From Aquincola tertiaricarbonis (GTDB lineage Bacteria; Pseudomonadota; Gammaproteobacteria; Burkholderiales; Burkholderiaceae_C): a stretch of DNA of 64,000 bases. Shown here one piece after another: positions 11,106 to 19,564 of the stretch. The DNA is taken from positions 3,100,001 through 3,164,000 of the forward strand of contig NZ_CP097636.1 of NCBI RefSeq assembly GCF_023573145.1, read 5' to 3'. Position 1 is the first letter of the stretch. The number at the start of each line of letters is the position of its first letter. The notes beneath the pieces are model-generated. The model was not told the origin of the DNA. It made no database searches and saw nothing but the letters and a program-made list of their open reading frames with translations. Position numbers and translations under genes: made by a program.

Positions 11106-11717
11106 TTACTTGCGCATCACTTTTTCGGACGGCGTCAGCGCCTCGATGTAGGCCGGGCGCGAGAAGATGCGTTCGGCGTACTTCAGCAGCGGCAGCGCGT
11201 TCTTCGACAGCTCGATGCCGTAGTAGTCCAGGCGCCACAGCAGCGGCGCGATGGCCACGTCCAGCATCGAGAAGTCGTCGCCCAGCATGTACTTGTTCTT
11301 CTGGAAGATGGGCGCCAGCTGCGTCAGGCGGTCGCGGATCTGCGCGCGGGCCTTTTCCAGCTGCTTCTCGGTGGCCTTGACGCCACGGCTTTCCAGCAGG
11401 TTCACGTTGGCGAACAGCTCCTTCTCGAAGTTGAGCAGGAACAGGCGCACGCGGGCGCGTGCCACGGGGTCGCCGGGCATCAGCTGCGGATGCGGGAAGC
11501 GCTCGTCGATGTACTCGTTGATGATGTGCGACTCATACAGGATGAGGTCGCGCTCGACGAGGATGGGCACCTCGTTGTACGGATTCATCAACGCGATGTC
11601 CTCGGGCTTCGCGAACAGATCCACGTCGCGGATCTCGAAGTCCATGCCCTTTTCGAACAGCACGAAGCGGCAGCGGTGCGAGTAAGGATCGGTGGTTCCG
11701 GAGTAAAGCACCATCAT
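11106..11717 (-). CDS. sspA: Stringent starvation protein A (GST fold, RNA polymerase associated)
   Basis: A 203-residue glutathione-S-transferase-like protein that binds sigma70-RNA polymerase and alters transcription in stationary phase. The N-terminal thioredoxin-like half starts MMVLYSGTTDPYSHRCRFV and includes NPYNEVPILVERDLILYES. The C-terminal helical half includes DDFSMLDVAIAPLLWRL. A PHP-type surface motif appears as FPHPQLMPG (about residue 84), the surface used by E. coli SspA on sigma70. It is cotranscribed with sspB and placed after petABC, the usual order in betaproteobacteria. Confidence 0.95.
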   Translation of the reverse strand: MMVLYSGTTDPYSHRCRFVLFEKGMDFEIRDVDLFAKPEDIALMNPYNEVPILVERDLILYESHIINEYIDERFPHPQLMPGDPVARARVRLFLLNFEKELFANVNLLESRGVKATEKQLEKARAQIRDRLTQLAPIFQKNKYMLGDDFSMLDVAIAPLLWRLDYYGIELSKNALPLLKYAERIFSRPAYIEALTPSEKVMRK

Positions 11718-11762
11718 GGCAGCGGGCCCCTTCTTCTAACAATTCGAACAGCGAGCATCAAA

Positions 11763-11807
11763 GCTCAGAAAACACGAAGCGCAGTGGGCCCGAGAGCACC
11801 ACTGCGC
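11763..11807 (-). terminator. Probable rho-independent terminator of petABC
   Basis: Downstream of petC there is a 9-bp perfect inverted repeat, GCGCAGTGG and CCACTGCGC (11779-11807), around an 11-nt loop. On the minus strand it is followed by TTCGTGTTTTC. It sits in the 130-bp gap between petC and sspA. The T tract is interrupted, so strength is uncertain. Confidence 0.6.
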
Positions 11808-11847
11808 CGACGACCCTGGCCGATCGCGGCCCCGGGTCACCAGACGA

Positions 11848-12618
11848 CTACTTGATGTCTTTCCAGTAGGCGGCGTTCAGGCGCCAGGCGATGACGGTGA
11901 ACAGGCCCAGGAAGATCAACACCCACACGCCCAGGCGGACGCGGAAGTTCTGCTGCGGCTCACCCATCCACTGCATGTAGGCCACCAGATCGGCCACCGC
12001 GCCGTCGAACTCGGTGGGCGACATGGTGCCGGGGGTGAGCTGCTGGAAGCCCTTGAACACATGCACGGTCTTGCTGTGGTCATGCGGATCCTGGCGCTCC
12101 TCGAACTGGGCAGCGCGCTGACCCTGCAGCTCCCACAGCGGGTTGGGCATGCCGACGTTGGGGAAGGCGATGTTGTTCCAGCCGGTGGCCTTGGTCTCGT
12201 CGCGGTAGTAGGTGCGCAGGTAGGTGTAGAGGTAGTCTGCACCACTGCCGGCGCCGCTGGCGCGCGAGCGGGCGATCACGGTCAAGTCGGGCGGGGTGGC
12301 GCCGAACCACTCCTTGGCCTGCTTCGGATCGATCGACGCCTTCATCATGTCGCCGACGTTCTTGGTCGGGAAGGCGAGGTTGCTCTTGATCTGCTCGTCG
12401 GTCAGGCCGATGTCGCGCAGCCGGTTGTAGCGCATGAACGAGGCCGAGTGGCAGTTCAGGCAGTAGTTGACGAACAGCTTGGCCCCGTTCTGCAGGGCGG
12501 CGACGTCGGTCATGCGCTCGGTCGGGAAGCGGTCAAGGGGCGCACCCTCGCTCGCGGCCTGTGCACCGCCCGACAGCACGGCCAGCGAGGCCAGCAGGGA
12601 CAGAAGAATCTTTTTCAT
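11848..12618 (-). CDS. petC: Cytochrome c1 of the ubiquinol-cytochrome c reductase
   Basis: Membrane-anchored c-type cytochrome of complex III, 256 residues. It has an N-terminal Sec signal (KKILLSLLASLAVLSGGAQA), covalent heme site CLNCH (about residues 53-57) in NYCLNCHSASFMRYNRL, a Met-ligand region near the GMPNPLWELQG segment, and a C-terminal transmembrane anchor VWVLIFLGLFTVIAWRL, all standard. Last gene of petABC, 23 bp after petB, followed by a probable terminator. Heme attachment by the Ccm or Ccs machinery is required; none of those genes is in the window. Confidence 0.96.
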   Translation of the reverse strand: MKKILLSLLASLAVLSGGAQAASEGAPLDRFPTERMTDVAALQNGAKLFVNYCLNCHSASFMRYNRLRDIGLTDEQIKSNLAFPTKNVGDMMKASIDPKQAKEWFGATPPDLTVIARSRASGAGSGADYLYTYLRTYYRDETKATGWNNIAFPNVGMPNPLWELQGQRAAQFEERQDPHDHSKTVHVFKGFQQLTPGTMSPTEFDGAVADLVAYMQWMGEPQQNFRVRLGVWVLIFLGLFTVIAWRLNAAYWKDIK

Positions 12619-12641
12619 GGTGTCTCGGTACTCCGGCGGCG

Positions 12642-14042
12642 TCAGTGGGCGTTGAAGACCACGCGGTCAGGCACCGGCTTGAACGTGCCGATCTGGCTCC
12701 ACCAGGGCATCAGCAGGAAGAAGCCGAAATAGAACAGCGTACCGATCTGCGACACGATGGTGCCGGCGGTCGACGGCGGCTGGATGCCCAGGTAGCCGAG
12801 CACGAAGAAGAACACCACGAACACGCCGTACAGGTACTTGTGCCAGTTCGGGCGGTAGCGGATCGACTTGACCGGGCTGTGGTCCAGCCAGGGCAGGAAG
12901 AACAGGATGATCACGGCGCCGCCCATCACCACCACGCCCCAGAACTTGGCGTCGAAGGTCTTGAGCAGCACGATGGCCACTGCCGCGGCGATGACCACGC
13001 CCACCTTGGTGACGATACCGGCGCGCAGCTTGATGAACGACAGCAGCGCCGCCACGCCGATGATGACCGACAGCACGTTGACGAGGTCGTCCGTGGTGGC
13101 GCGCAGCATCGAGTAGAACGGCGTGAAGTACCACACCGGCGCGATGTGCGGCGGGGTCTTCAGCGGGTCGGCAGGGATGAAGTTGTTGTACTCCAGGAAG
13201 TAGCCGCCCAGTTCCGGCGCGAAGAAGATGATCGCGCTGAAGATCATCAGGAACACGCTCACGCCCAGGATGTCGTGCACCGTGTAGTACGGATGGAAGG
13301 GGATGCCGTCCAGCGGGCGACCCTGCGCGTCCTTCTTGGCCTTGATCTCGACGCCGTCAGGGTTGTTGGAGCCCACTTCGTGCAGCGCGATGATGTGCGC
13401 CACCACCAGGCCCAGCAGCACCAGCGGCACCGCGATGACGTGGAAGCTGAAGAAGCGGTTCAGCGTGGCGTCGCTCACCACGTAGTCGCCACGGATCAGG
13501 AGCGCCAGGTCAGGACCGACGAAGGGCACGGCCGCGAACAGGTTCACGATCACCTGCGCGCCCCAGTAGCTCATCTGGCCCCACGGCAGCAGGTAGCCCA
13601 TGAAGGCCTCGGCCATCAGGCACAGGAAGATCGCGCAGCCGAAGATCCAGACCAGCTCACGCGGCTTGCGGTAGCTGCCGTACAGCAGGCCGCGGAACAT
13701 GTGCAGGTACACCACCACGAAGAACGCCGAGGCGCCGGTGGAGTGCATGTAGCGCACCAGCCAGCCCCAGGGCACATCGCGCATGATGTACTCGACCGAG
13801 GCGAACGCCAGGTTGGCGTCCGGCTTGTAGTGCATCACCAGGAAGATGCCGGTGACGATCTGGATCACGAGCACCAGCAGCGCCAGTGAACCGAAGAAGT
13901 ACCAGAAGTTGAAGTTCTTGGGCGCGTAGTACTCGGACAGGTGCTCCTTGTACAACTTGCTGGCTGGGAACCGGTTGTCGACCCAGGTCAGCAGTTGCTG
14001 CGGGAGGGACGCGCCGGCCGGGGCTTGCTTGAATTCCGCCAT
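12642..14042 (-). CDS. petB: Cytochrome b of the ubiquinol-cytochrome c reductase
   Basis: Central membrane subunit of complex III, 466 residues, carrying both b hemes and both quinone sites. The heme-ligand helices are visible in VRYMHSTGASAFFVVVYLHM and FSFHVIAVPLVLLGLVVAH. The Qo-site ef-loop motif reads PVWY (about residue 302, in HIAPVWYFTPF) instead of the PEWY of mitochondria and alphaproteobacteria, so the usual Glu is Val. The C-terminal part has additional transmembrane helices. Second gene of petABC, 27 bp after petA. Confidence 0.96.
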   Translation of the reverse strand: MAEFKQAPAGASLPQQLLTWVDNRFPASKLYKEHLSEYYAPKNFNFWYFFGSLALLVLVIQIVTGIFLVMHYKPDANLAFASVEYIMRDVPWGWLVRYMHSTGASAFFVVVYLHMFRGLLYGSYRKPRELVWIFGCAIFLCLMAEAFMGYLLPWGQMSYWGAQVIVNLFAAVPFVGPDLALLIRGDYVVSDATLNRFFSFHVIAVPLVLLGLVVAHIIALHEVGSNNPDGVEIKAKKDAQGRPLDGIPFHPYYTVHDILGVSVFLMIFSAIIFFAPELGGYFLEYNNFIPADPLKTPPHIAPVWYFTPFYSMLRATTDDLVNVLSVIIGVAALLSFIKLRAGIVTKVGVVIAAAVAIVLLKTFDAKFWGVVVMGGAVIILFFLPWLDHSPVKSIRYRPNWHKYLYGVFVVFFFVLGYLGIQPPSTAGTIVSQIGTLFYFGFFLLMPWWSQIGTFKPVPDRVVFNAH

Positions 14043-14069
14043 GTGTTGTGCCTCGCGATGTTCGGAGTG

Positions 14070-14672
14070 TCAGGCCTTCTTTTCCTCGCCGATCAGCAGG
14101 CGCGTATCGGACAGGTACATGTGCGGCGGCACCTCGAGGTTGTCCGGCGCAGGCTTGTTCTTGAACACCCGGCCCGCCATGTCGAAGGTGGAGCCGTGGC
14201 ACGGGCAGAGGAAGCCACCTTGCCAGTCGTCGGGCAGCGAAGGCTGGGCGCCGGCCGCGAACTTGTCGGTCGGCGAGCAGCCCAGGTGCGTGCAGATGCC
14301 CACGACCACCAGGAACTCCGGCTTGATCGAACGCCACTCGTTGCGGCAGCTCTCCATCGGGGTGATCTCGTCGGGCTTGCGCTCCGACTTGGGGTCGGCC
14401 AGCTGCGGGTCGAGCTTCTTCAGAGCCTCGACCTGCTCGGTGGTGCGGCGCACCACCCACACCGGCTTGCCGCGCCACTCGACGGTGACCTTCTCACCAG
14501 GCTGCAGACCCCCGATGTCCACTTCGACAGGGGCGCCAGCGGCTTTCGCACGTTCGGACGGGGTGAACGTCGAAACAAACGGCACAGCCACGGCAATGCC
14601 GCCCACCGCACCCGCACATCCGGATGCGACGAGCCACGTGCGTTTGGCTTTGTCGACTTGGTGGTCACTCAT
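14070..14672 (-). CDS. petA: Rieske iron-sulfur subunit of the ubiquinol-cytochrome c reductase
   Basis: A 200-residue 2Fe-2S protein that takes electrons from ubiquinol. Cluster ligands are in CTHLGC (about residue 117) and CPCHGS (about residue 145). The N-terminal anchor is VASGCAGAVGGIAVAVPFV, preceded by DKAKRTW, so the usual Tat twin arginine appears as Lys-Arg. ATG start at 14672 with AGAGGA 9-14 bp upstream; the frame is open 16 codons further but without Rieske features. First gene of petABC. The 194-bp upstream region should hold the operon promoter; a TAGAAT -10-like hexamer lies there but no good -35 was found. Confidence 0.96.
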   Translation of the reverse strand: MSDHQVDKAKRTWLVASGCAGAVGGIAVAVPFVSTFTPSERAKAAGAPVEVDIGGLQPGEKVTVEWRGKPVWVVRRTTEQVEALKKLDPQLADPKSERKPDEITPMESCRNEWRSIKPEFLVVVGICTHLGCSPTDKFAAGAQPSLPDDWQGGFLCPCHGSTFDMAGRVFKNKPAPDNLEVPPHMYLSDTRLLIGEEKKA

Positions 14673-14866
14673 GAGGTCCTCTGGTGGCAATCGCTGGAAG
14701 ACGCGACAAGAAACACACACGCGGGGTTTCCGTCAGGGGCAACCAAGGATTCTAACGGACCGCGTCAACATCTAACGACATAACGGTGCGTGTTTGCCGC
14801 GCGTCATACTCCGGGCGCACCGGGAAGAGGCCCGGTTACACCAAAACAGGCACAGGAGCGTGCAGG

Positions 14867-15298
14867 ATGAGTTTCGTCAGCGAGTTCAAGGCGTTTGCAG
14901 TCAAGGGCAACGTGGTCGATCTGGCCGTGGGGGTGATCATCGGGGCGGCGTTCGGCAAGATCGTCGACTCACTGGTCAAGGACATCATCATGCCGCTGGT
15001 CGGCCGGGTGGTCGGCGGGCTCGACTTCTCGAACTACTTCCTGATGCTGTCCAGCCCGCCGGCCGGCTACAGCGGGCCCATGACCTACGAGGCGCTGACC
15101 AAGGCCGGCGTGCCGCTGCTGGCCTACGGCAACTTCATCACCGTGGCGCTGAATTTCCTGATCCTGGCCTTCGTCATCTTCGTGATGGTCAAGCAGATCA
15201 ACCGCCTGCGCCTGGCGGAACCGGCACCGGCCGCGCCGGCGCCCGAGCCCGAGGACGTGAAGCTGCTGCGCGAGATCCGCGACGCGCTCAAGCGTTGA
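14867..15298 (+). CDS. mscL: Large-conductance mechanosensitive channel MscL
   Basis: Osmotic safety valve of the inner membrane, 143 residues. It starts [33 protein letters not shown], covering the amphipathic N-terminus and TM1 gate with conserved Gly and Ala positions. The second membrane segment is [21 protein letters not shown] and the C-terminal helix ends with [18 protein letters not shown] 14867 is preceded by AGGAG about 13 bp upstream. Divergent from petA. A large interrupted GC hairpin lies 57 bp past its stop. Confidence 0.95.
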   Translation: MSFVSEFKAFAVKGNVVDLAVGVIIGAAFGKIVDSLVKDIIMPLVGRVVGGLDFSNYFLMLSSPPAGYSGPMTYEALTKAGVPLLAYGNFITVALNFLILAFVIFVMVKQINRLRLAEPAPAAPAPEPEDVKLLREIRDALKR

Positions 15299-15354
15299 GC
15301 TGCCGCACCGCCGAGGTGCTGAATTTGTGCCCATACTTGCCGATAACCGGGCCT

Positions 15355-15390
15355 TGAGGCAGGCGCCGCCCCGCGGCGGCCCGCGCCTCA
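15355..15390. other. Interrupted GC-rich inverted repeat between mscL and the DUF1631 gene
   Basis: Outer arms TGAGGC/GCCTCA and inner arms GCCGCC/GGCGGC around a CCGC loop. No T tract follows, so it is either a weak or rho-assisted terminator for mscL or a leader structure for the next gene, whose start is 26 bp away. Confidence 0.4.
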
Positions 15391-15415
15391 CTCCACCTCG
15401 GCCGCCGTGCGCATC

Positions 15416-17839
15416 ATGAATTCGCCGTTACCGCGCCCCGAAGCCGCGCTCCAGGCAGCGGCGCTTCGCATCAAACACGCTGCACGCGAGGCGGCGCAGC
15501 GCTGCGTGGACAGCCTCGGCCTGGCCGCGCTGTCCAGCCTGCGCATTCACGAGCGCGACGACTTTCTGGCGGCGCAGTTCGAGCTGAACCGCAAGCAGGC
15601 CGCCTTCGGCCACGCCTTCAACGACACCCTCGACCAGCAGGTGGCGCGCGAGACCGCGCCCCGGCGCGAGGGCCCGCGCACCTCGGCTGCCACGCCCTGG
15701 GAAGCGCTGAGTCTGGTCGACGACCACGAAGTGGAGGCCGGCATCGAGGCCGACCGCTTCGGCCTGGCCATCCAGCACGCCTGCGAATGGGAGCTGCGCG
15801 AGCTGGACGCCTACGTGGGCTCGCTGCTGCGCATCGGCCGGCCCGACCACGAACGCAACCCGCTGCGCCCCGAACTGGTGGGCAAGGCGCTGCTGGCCGG
15901 CGTGGAAGCGGTGTCGGAACGACCCGAGGTGCGCAAGCTGCTGGGCATCGAGCTGGGCCGCAGCCTGGCCGACCTGATGCCCAAGGTGTACACCGACATC
16001 GTGCAGTCGCTGCGCGACAGCGGCGTGCAGCCGGTGAGCCTGGCGGTGCGCGGCACCCAGGGCCCGGGCCACGACCTGGGTTTCAACACCTCGGGCTACG
16101 ACGGCTTGTCCAGCCGCGGCGGCACGCTGGCCGATGAGGCCGCGGCTGCCCAGCGGCCTGTGCCGGGTTGGGCCGGCGGCCACCCCGGGCCCGCCGCCCG
16201 CGCGAGCGGGCCGGGCCCCGGCGCCGCTGCGCGCCACGCCGGCGGCGGCACCCCCTTCGGCCACGTCGATGCGCCGATGATGTCGCTGATCCGCCAGCTG
16301 GCCACGCCGGGCGGTGGTGGGGGCGGTTTCGGTGGCAGCGGCGGCGGTGGTGGTGGCGCTGTTGTGCCGGCGGGCATCGGCGCCGGTTCCGGGTTCGGTG
16401 CCGGCTTCGGACCTTCCGGCGACGGCCCGCTGCCCAACCTGATCTACGCCCACCGGGAGGCGCTGCGCCAGGCGGCCACCGGCCGGCTCGACCACATGGT
16501 GATCGACGTCGTCGGCAGCCTGTTTGAGCAGATCCTGTCCGACCCCAAGGTGCCGCCGCAGATGGCGCGCCAGATCGCGCGGCTGCAGCTGCCGGTGCTG
16601 CGGGTGGCGCTGGGCGACCCGAGCTTCTTCTCGTCACGCCGCCACCCGGTACGCCGCTTCGTCAACCGCATCGCTTCGCTGGCCTGCGCCTTCGAAGACT
16701 TCGGCAGCGGCCCCGGCCAGCAGTTCCTCGGCCATGTGCGGGCGCTGGTGCAGGACATCGTCGACGGCGACTTCGACCAGATGGAGGTGTACGAGCACAA
16801 GCTCGGCGCTCTCGAAGCCTTCATCGCCGCGCAGGCACGCGACGAGGTGCAGGAACAAGGCAGCAACGCCCCGCAACTGGTCGAAGCCAAGGAGCAGGAC
16901 CTGCGGGTGCAGCAGCAGTACATGCGGCAGCTGCAGGCGGCGCTGGCGCCGGTGGAGATGCCGGCCTTCCTGCGCGGCTTCCTGGCCCAGGTGTGGAGCC
17001 AGGCGCTGGTGCTGGCGGCGCGCCGGGGCGGCGAGGCGGGTGAACTCTCGCAGCGGCTCAAGCGTGCCGCGCGCGACGTGGTGATTAGCGTGCAGCCCAA
17101 GGGCACGCCCACCGACCGCAAGAACTTCCTGATGACGCTGCCGCAGCTGATGAAGGACCTGAACCACGGCCTGGCCATCATCGGCTGGCCGGATGCGGCG
17201 CAGAAGGCCTTCTTCTCCGAGCTGCTGCCAGCGCATGCCGATTCGCTGAAGGGCCAGTCGCTGCGGCCGCTGGACTTCAACCTGATGGTCAAGCAGCTGG
17301 ACGCGGTGTTCGCGATGCCGCTGCCCCGCGTGGCCGAGGGCAGCGCGCTGCCGGTGCTGAAGGACGCGGTGGACCAGGTGCACTTCAGCGACGACGAGGC
17401 CGCGCAGATCGGCCTGGTGAAGGAAGAGTCGGTGAACTGGCAGCGCCAGGTGGACATCGACCTCAACCTCGAGCCCGAGCTCACCGCGGTGGACATCCGG
17501 CTGGACGGCCTGCCACCGCCCGAGCCGGTGGAGCCCAGCCGCGGTGCCTCGCTGGCCGACCATGTGCAACTGGGCTTCGCCTACCAGATGCTGGTGGACG
17601 ACCAGTGGCAGAAGGTCAAGCTGAACTATGTGAGCCCGGGGCGCGCGTTCTTCGTGTTCATCAGCGGCAGCAAGCACCAGAAGACAGTGTCGCTCACCTC
17701 CCGCATGCTGCACCGGCTGTGCGAGGCGGGGCGCTTCCGGGCCTTCGAGAACGCCTTCCTGATCGAGCGGGCCACCGCCCGTGCGCGCAAGCAGCTGGCG
17801 GCCCTGCGGCCTTCAGGCGCCGCTCCCGCACGCCACTAG
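15416..17839 (+). CDS. DUF1631 family protein
   Basis: An 807-residue protein of unknown function found mainly in betaproteobacteria and relatives. It has an N-terminal helical part (about 1-235), a low-complexity segment rich in Gly, Ala and Pro (about 242-338, including runs of six and five Gly), a long helical middle, and a C-terminal domain (about 705-807) beginning around LADHVQLGFAYQMLVDDQWQ and VKLNYVSPGRAFFVF, which resembles the family's small beta-barrel-like region. No signal peptide or membrane helix is evident, so it is probably cytoplasmic. An upstream in-frame GTG at 15407 is an alternative start. Its stop codon overlaps that of convergent pdxA. Confidence 0.85.
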   Translation: MNSPLPRPEAALQAAALRIKHAAREAAQRCVDSLGLAALSSLRIHERDDFLAAQFELNRKQAAFGHAFNDTLDQQVARETAPRREGPRTSAATPWEALSLVDDHEVEAGIEADRFGLAIQHACEWELRELDAYVGSLLRIGRPDHERNPLRPELVGKALLAGVEAVSERPEVRKLLGIELGRSLADLMPKVYTDIVQSLRDSGVQPVSLAVRGTQGPGHDLGFNTSGYDGLSSRGGTLADEAAAAQRPVPGWAGGHPGPAARASGPGPGAAARHAGGGTPFGHVDAPMMSLIRQLATPGGGGGGFGGSGGGGGGAVVPAGIGAGSGFGAGFGPSGDGPLPNLIYAHREALRQAATGRLDHMVIDVVGSLFEQILSDPKVPPQMARQIARLQLPVLRVALGDPSFFSSRRHPVRRFVNRIASLACAFEDFGSGPGQQFLGHVRALVQDIVDGDFDQMEVYEHKLGALEAFIAAQARDEVQEQGSNAPQLVEAKEQDLRVQQQYMRQLQAALAPVEMPAFLRGFLAQVWSQALVLAARRGGEAGELSQRLKRAARDVVISVQPKGTPTDRKNFLMTLPQLMKDLNHGLAIIGWPDAAQKAFFSELLPAHADSLKGQSLRPLDFNLMVKQLDAVFAMPLPRVAEGSALPVLKDAVDQVHFSDDEAAQIGLVKEESVNWQRQVDIDLNLEPELTAVDIRLDGLPPPEPVEPSRGASLADHVQLGFAYQMLVDDQWQKVKLNYVSPGRAFFVFISGSKHQKTVSLTSRMLHRLCEAGRFRAFENAFLIERATARARKQLAALRPSGAAPARH

Positions 17840-18864
17840 CCCGCCCCTGCCCCGCTGAGCAGGCGCGCCATGCGCGCCGCCGTCACCAGACTGGCCGGGT
17901 CGGCAATGCCCTGGCCCGCGATGTCGAAGGCGGTGCCGTGGTCAGGGCTGGTGCGCACGAAAGGCAGGCCCAGCGTCACGTTCACGCCGTCTTCCACGCC
18001 CAGGTACTTCACCGGAATCAGGCCATGGTCGTGCGTCATCGCCACCACCAGGTCGAAGGCGCCGCGGCGGGCGCGCATGAACACCGTGTCGGGCGGAAAC
18101 GGCCCTTGCGCGTCGATGCCTTCGGCCCGCGCCGCCTCGATCGCCGGGCCGATGAAGCGCAGCTCCTCGTCGCCGAAGAGCCCGCCCTCCCCCGCATGCG
18201 GATTGAGCCCGGCCACCGCGATGCGCGGCGCGGGCTGGCCCCAGCGCGCCGCCGCCTGGTGGGCGATGCGCAGCGTGGACAGCACGGCATCGAAATCGAG
18301 CAGTTCCAGCGCCCGCCGCAGCGACACATGGATGGTGACCAGCACCACCTTCAGCTCGGGGTTGGCCAGCATCATGCGCACCGGCGGCAACTGCCCGTCG
18401 GCGCCGGTGGCCAGCCACTGCAGCATCTCGGTATGGCCCGGGAACGGAACACCCGCGGCGCTCAGCGCCTCTTTGTGGATGGGCGCGGTGACCACCGCCC
18501 GGCCCTCGCCGGCCTGCACCAGGCGCACCGCCTGGGTGATCCAGCGGGCGGCGGCGGCACCGGCGCGGCCGTCGACGCGGCCCCAGGGCAGCTCGGCCAG
18601 CGCCGCGTCTTCGCCCCCCAGCAGCACCGGCAGGCAGCCGGGCGGGCAGGCCGTCAGGTCGGCCGGCGATTCGAGCAGCGCCAGGGGCGCCTCCCGGCCC
18701 AGCGCGCGCAGGCCGCGACGCACCACGCCCGGGTCGCCCACCACCACCGCATCGGGCAGCTCACCCCGCAACCAGGCACCCGCCACGATCTCGGGGCCGA
18801 TGCCACAAGGGTCACCGAGTGTGATCAGCAGCGGCGGCGTGGAAGGCACATGGCGTGATGACAT
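17836..18864 (-). CDS. pdxA: 4-hydroxythreonine-4-phosphate dehydrogenase
   Basis: NAD-dependent oxidation and decarboxylation of 4-phosphohydroxy-threonine in pyridoxal phosphate synthesis. It has 342 residues from ATG 18864; 20 more codons are open upstream without homology. Signatures are ITLGDPCGIGPEI near the N-terminus, VVTAPIHKEAL, PFPGHTEML, the metal-binding His in THDHGLIPVKYL, and GTAFDIAG near the C-terminus. It converges on the DUF1631 gene with a 4-bp overlap in which CTAG supplies both stop codons. Confidence 0.95.
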   Translation of the reverse strand: MSSRHVPSTPPLLITLGDPCGIGPEIVAGAWLRGELPDAVVVGDPGVVRRGLRALGREAPLALLESPADLTACPPGCLPVLLGGEDAALAELPWGRVDGRAGAAAARWITQAVRLVQAGEGRAVVTAPIHKEALSAAGVPFPGHTEMLQWLATGADGQLPPVRMMLANPELKVVLVTIHVSLRRALELLDFDAVLSTLRIAHQAAARWGQPAPRIAVAGLNPHAGEGGLFGDEELRFIGPAIEAARAEGIDAQGPFPPDTVFMRARRGAFDLVVAMTHDHGLIPVKYLGVEDGVNVTLGLPFVRTSPDHGTAFDIAGQGIADPASLVTAARMARLLSGAGAG

Positions 18865-19030
18865 GGCGGCATTGTCCGCGCACCGCTGCGGATACGCCTG
18901 CTGACGCCTGCATCGAACCGTCACCGGTGGCGCAACAACATTTCACGCAAAGCCCGGCACCTTCTTCACGCGGCCCTTCCAACATGGTTCCACGCTGGCA
19001 ACCGCCGGCACTTGAAGAGGACAAGCATTC

Positions 19031-19564
19031 ATGACGAACTCGAAGAACCGCACCCGCGTTGCCATCGCCGCCGCCCTGCTGGCCGCCAGCGCCGTGCCCG
19101 CGATGGCCGAGGGTCTGTACGTCGGCGGCTCCATCGCCAAGCCCGACTGGCGCGGTGACAACATCAACGGCGTGTCCGGCGACTCGTCGGGCACCGGCCT
19201 GAAGCTGTACGGCGGCTACCAGTTCAACCCCAACTTCGCACTGGAAGGCAGCGCCTTCCGCCTGGGCAAGTTGAGCGGCAACGGCGGTGACGCCAAGGCC
19301 GACGGTGTGGCGCTGGACGCGGTGGGCATGCTGCCCTTTGCCACCGACTGGACGGCACTGGCCAAGCTGGGCGTGGCCAGCGTGAAGACCCGCGCCGGCG
19401 GCGACAGCGACCGCAGCACCATCCCGAAGTTCGGCCTGGGCGTGCAGTACAACCTGTCCAAGACCATGGCCATCCGCGGCGAATGGGAACGCTATCGCCT
19501 GGACGCCTTCGACCAGAAGAGCAACACCGACCAGTACTCGATCGGCCTGAACGTCTCGTTCTAA
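19031..19564 (+). CDS. Small outer-membrane beta-barrel protein (OmpA/OmpX-like)
   Basis: A 177-residue protein with a Sec signal peptide ending AVPAMA-EG (cleavage about residue 27) and alternating beta strands: GLYVGGSIAKPDW, GTGLKLYGGYQFNPNFALEG, KFGLGVQYNLSKTMAIRGEWERY, and a C-terminal strand ending YSIGLNVSF, with the terminal Phe recognised by the BAM complex. About 150 mature residues fits an 8-stranded barrel. There is no OmpA peptidoglycan-binding domain. GAAGAGGA lies 9 bp before the ATG. Its stop overlaps the stop of the convergent Nif3-like gene. The specific role is unknown. Confidence 0.8.
   Translation: MTNSKNRTRVAIAAALLAASAVPAMAEGLYVGGSIAKPDWRGDNINGVSGDSSGTGLKLYGGYQFNPNFALEGSAFRLGKLSGNGGDAKADGVALDAVGMLPFATDWTALAKLGVASVKTRAGGDSDRSTIPKFGLGVQYNLSKTMAIRGEWERYRLDAFDQKSNTDQYSIGLNVSF

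Noticed and set aside
14680..14790. Promoter for petABC
   Set aside because: A TAGAAT hexamer is present, but the nearest TTGACG is only 8 bp upstream of it, too close to pair; no confident promoter was called.
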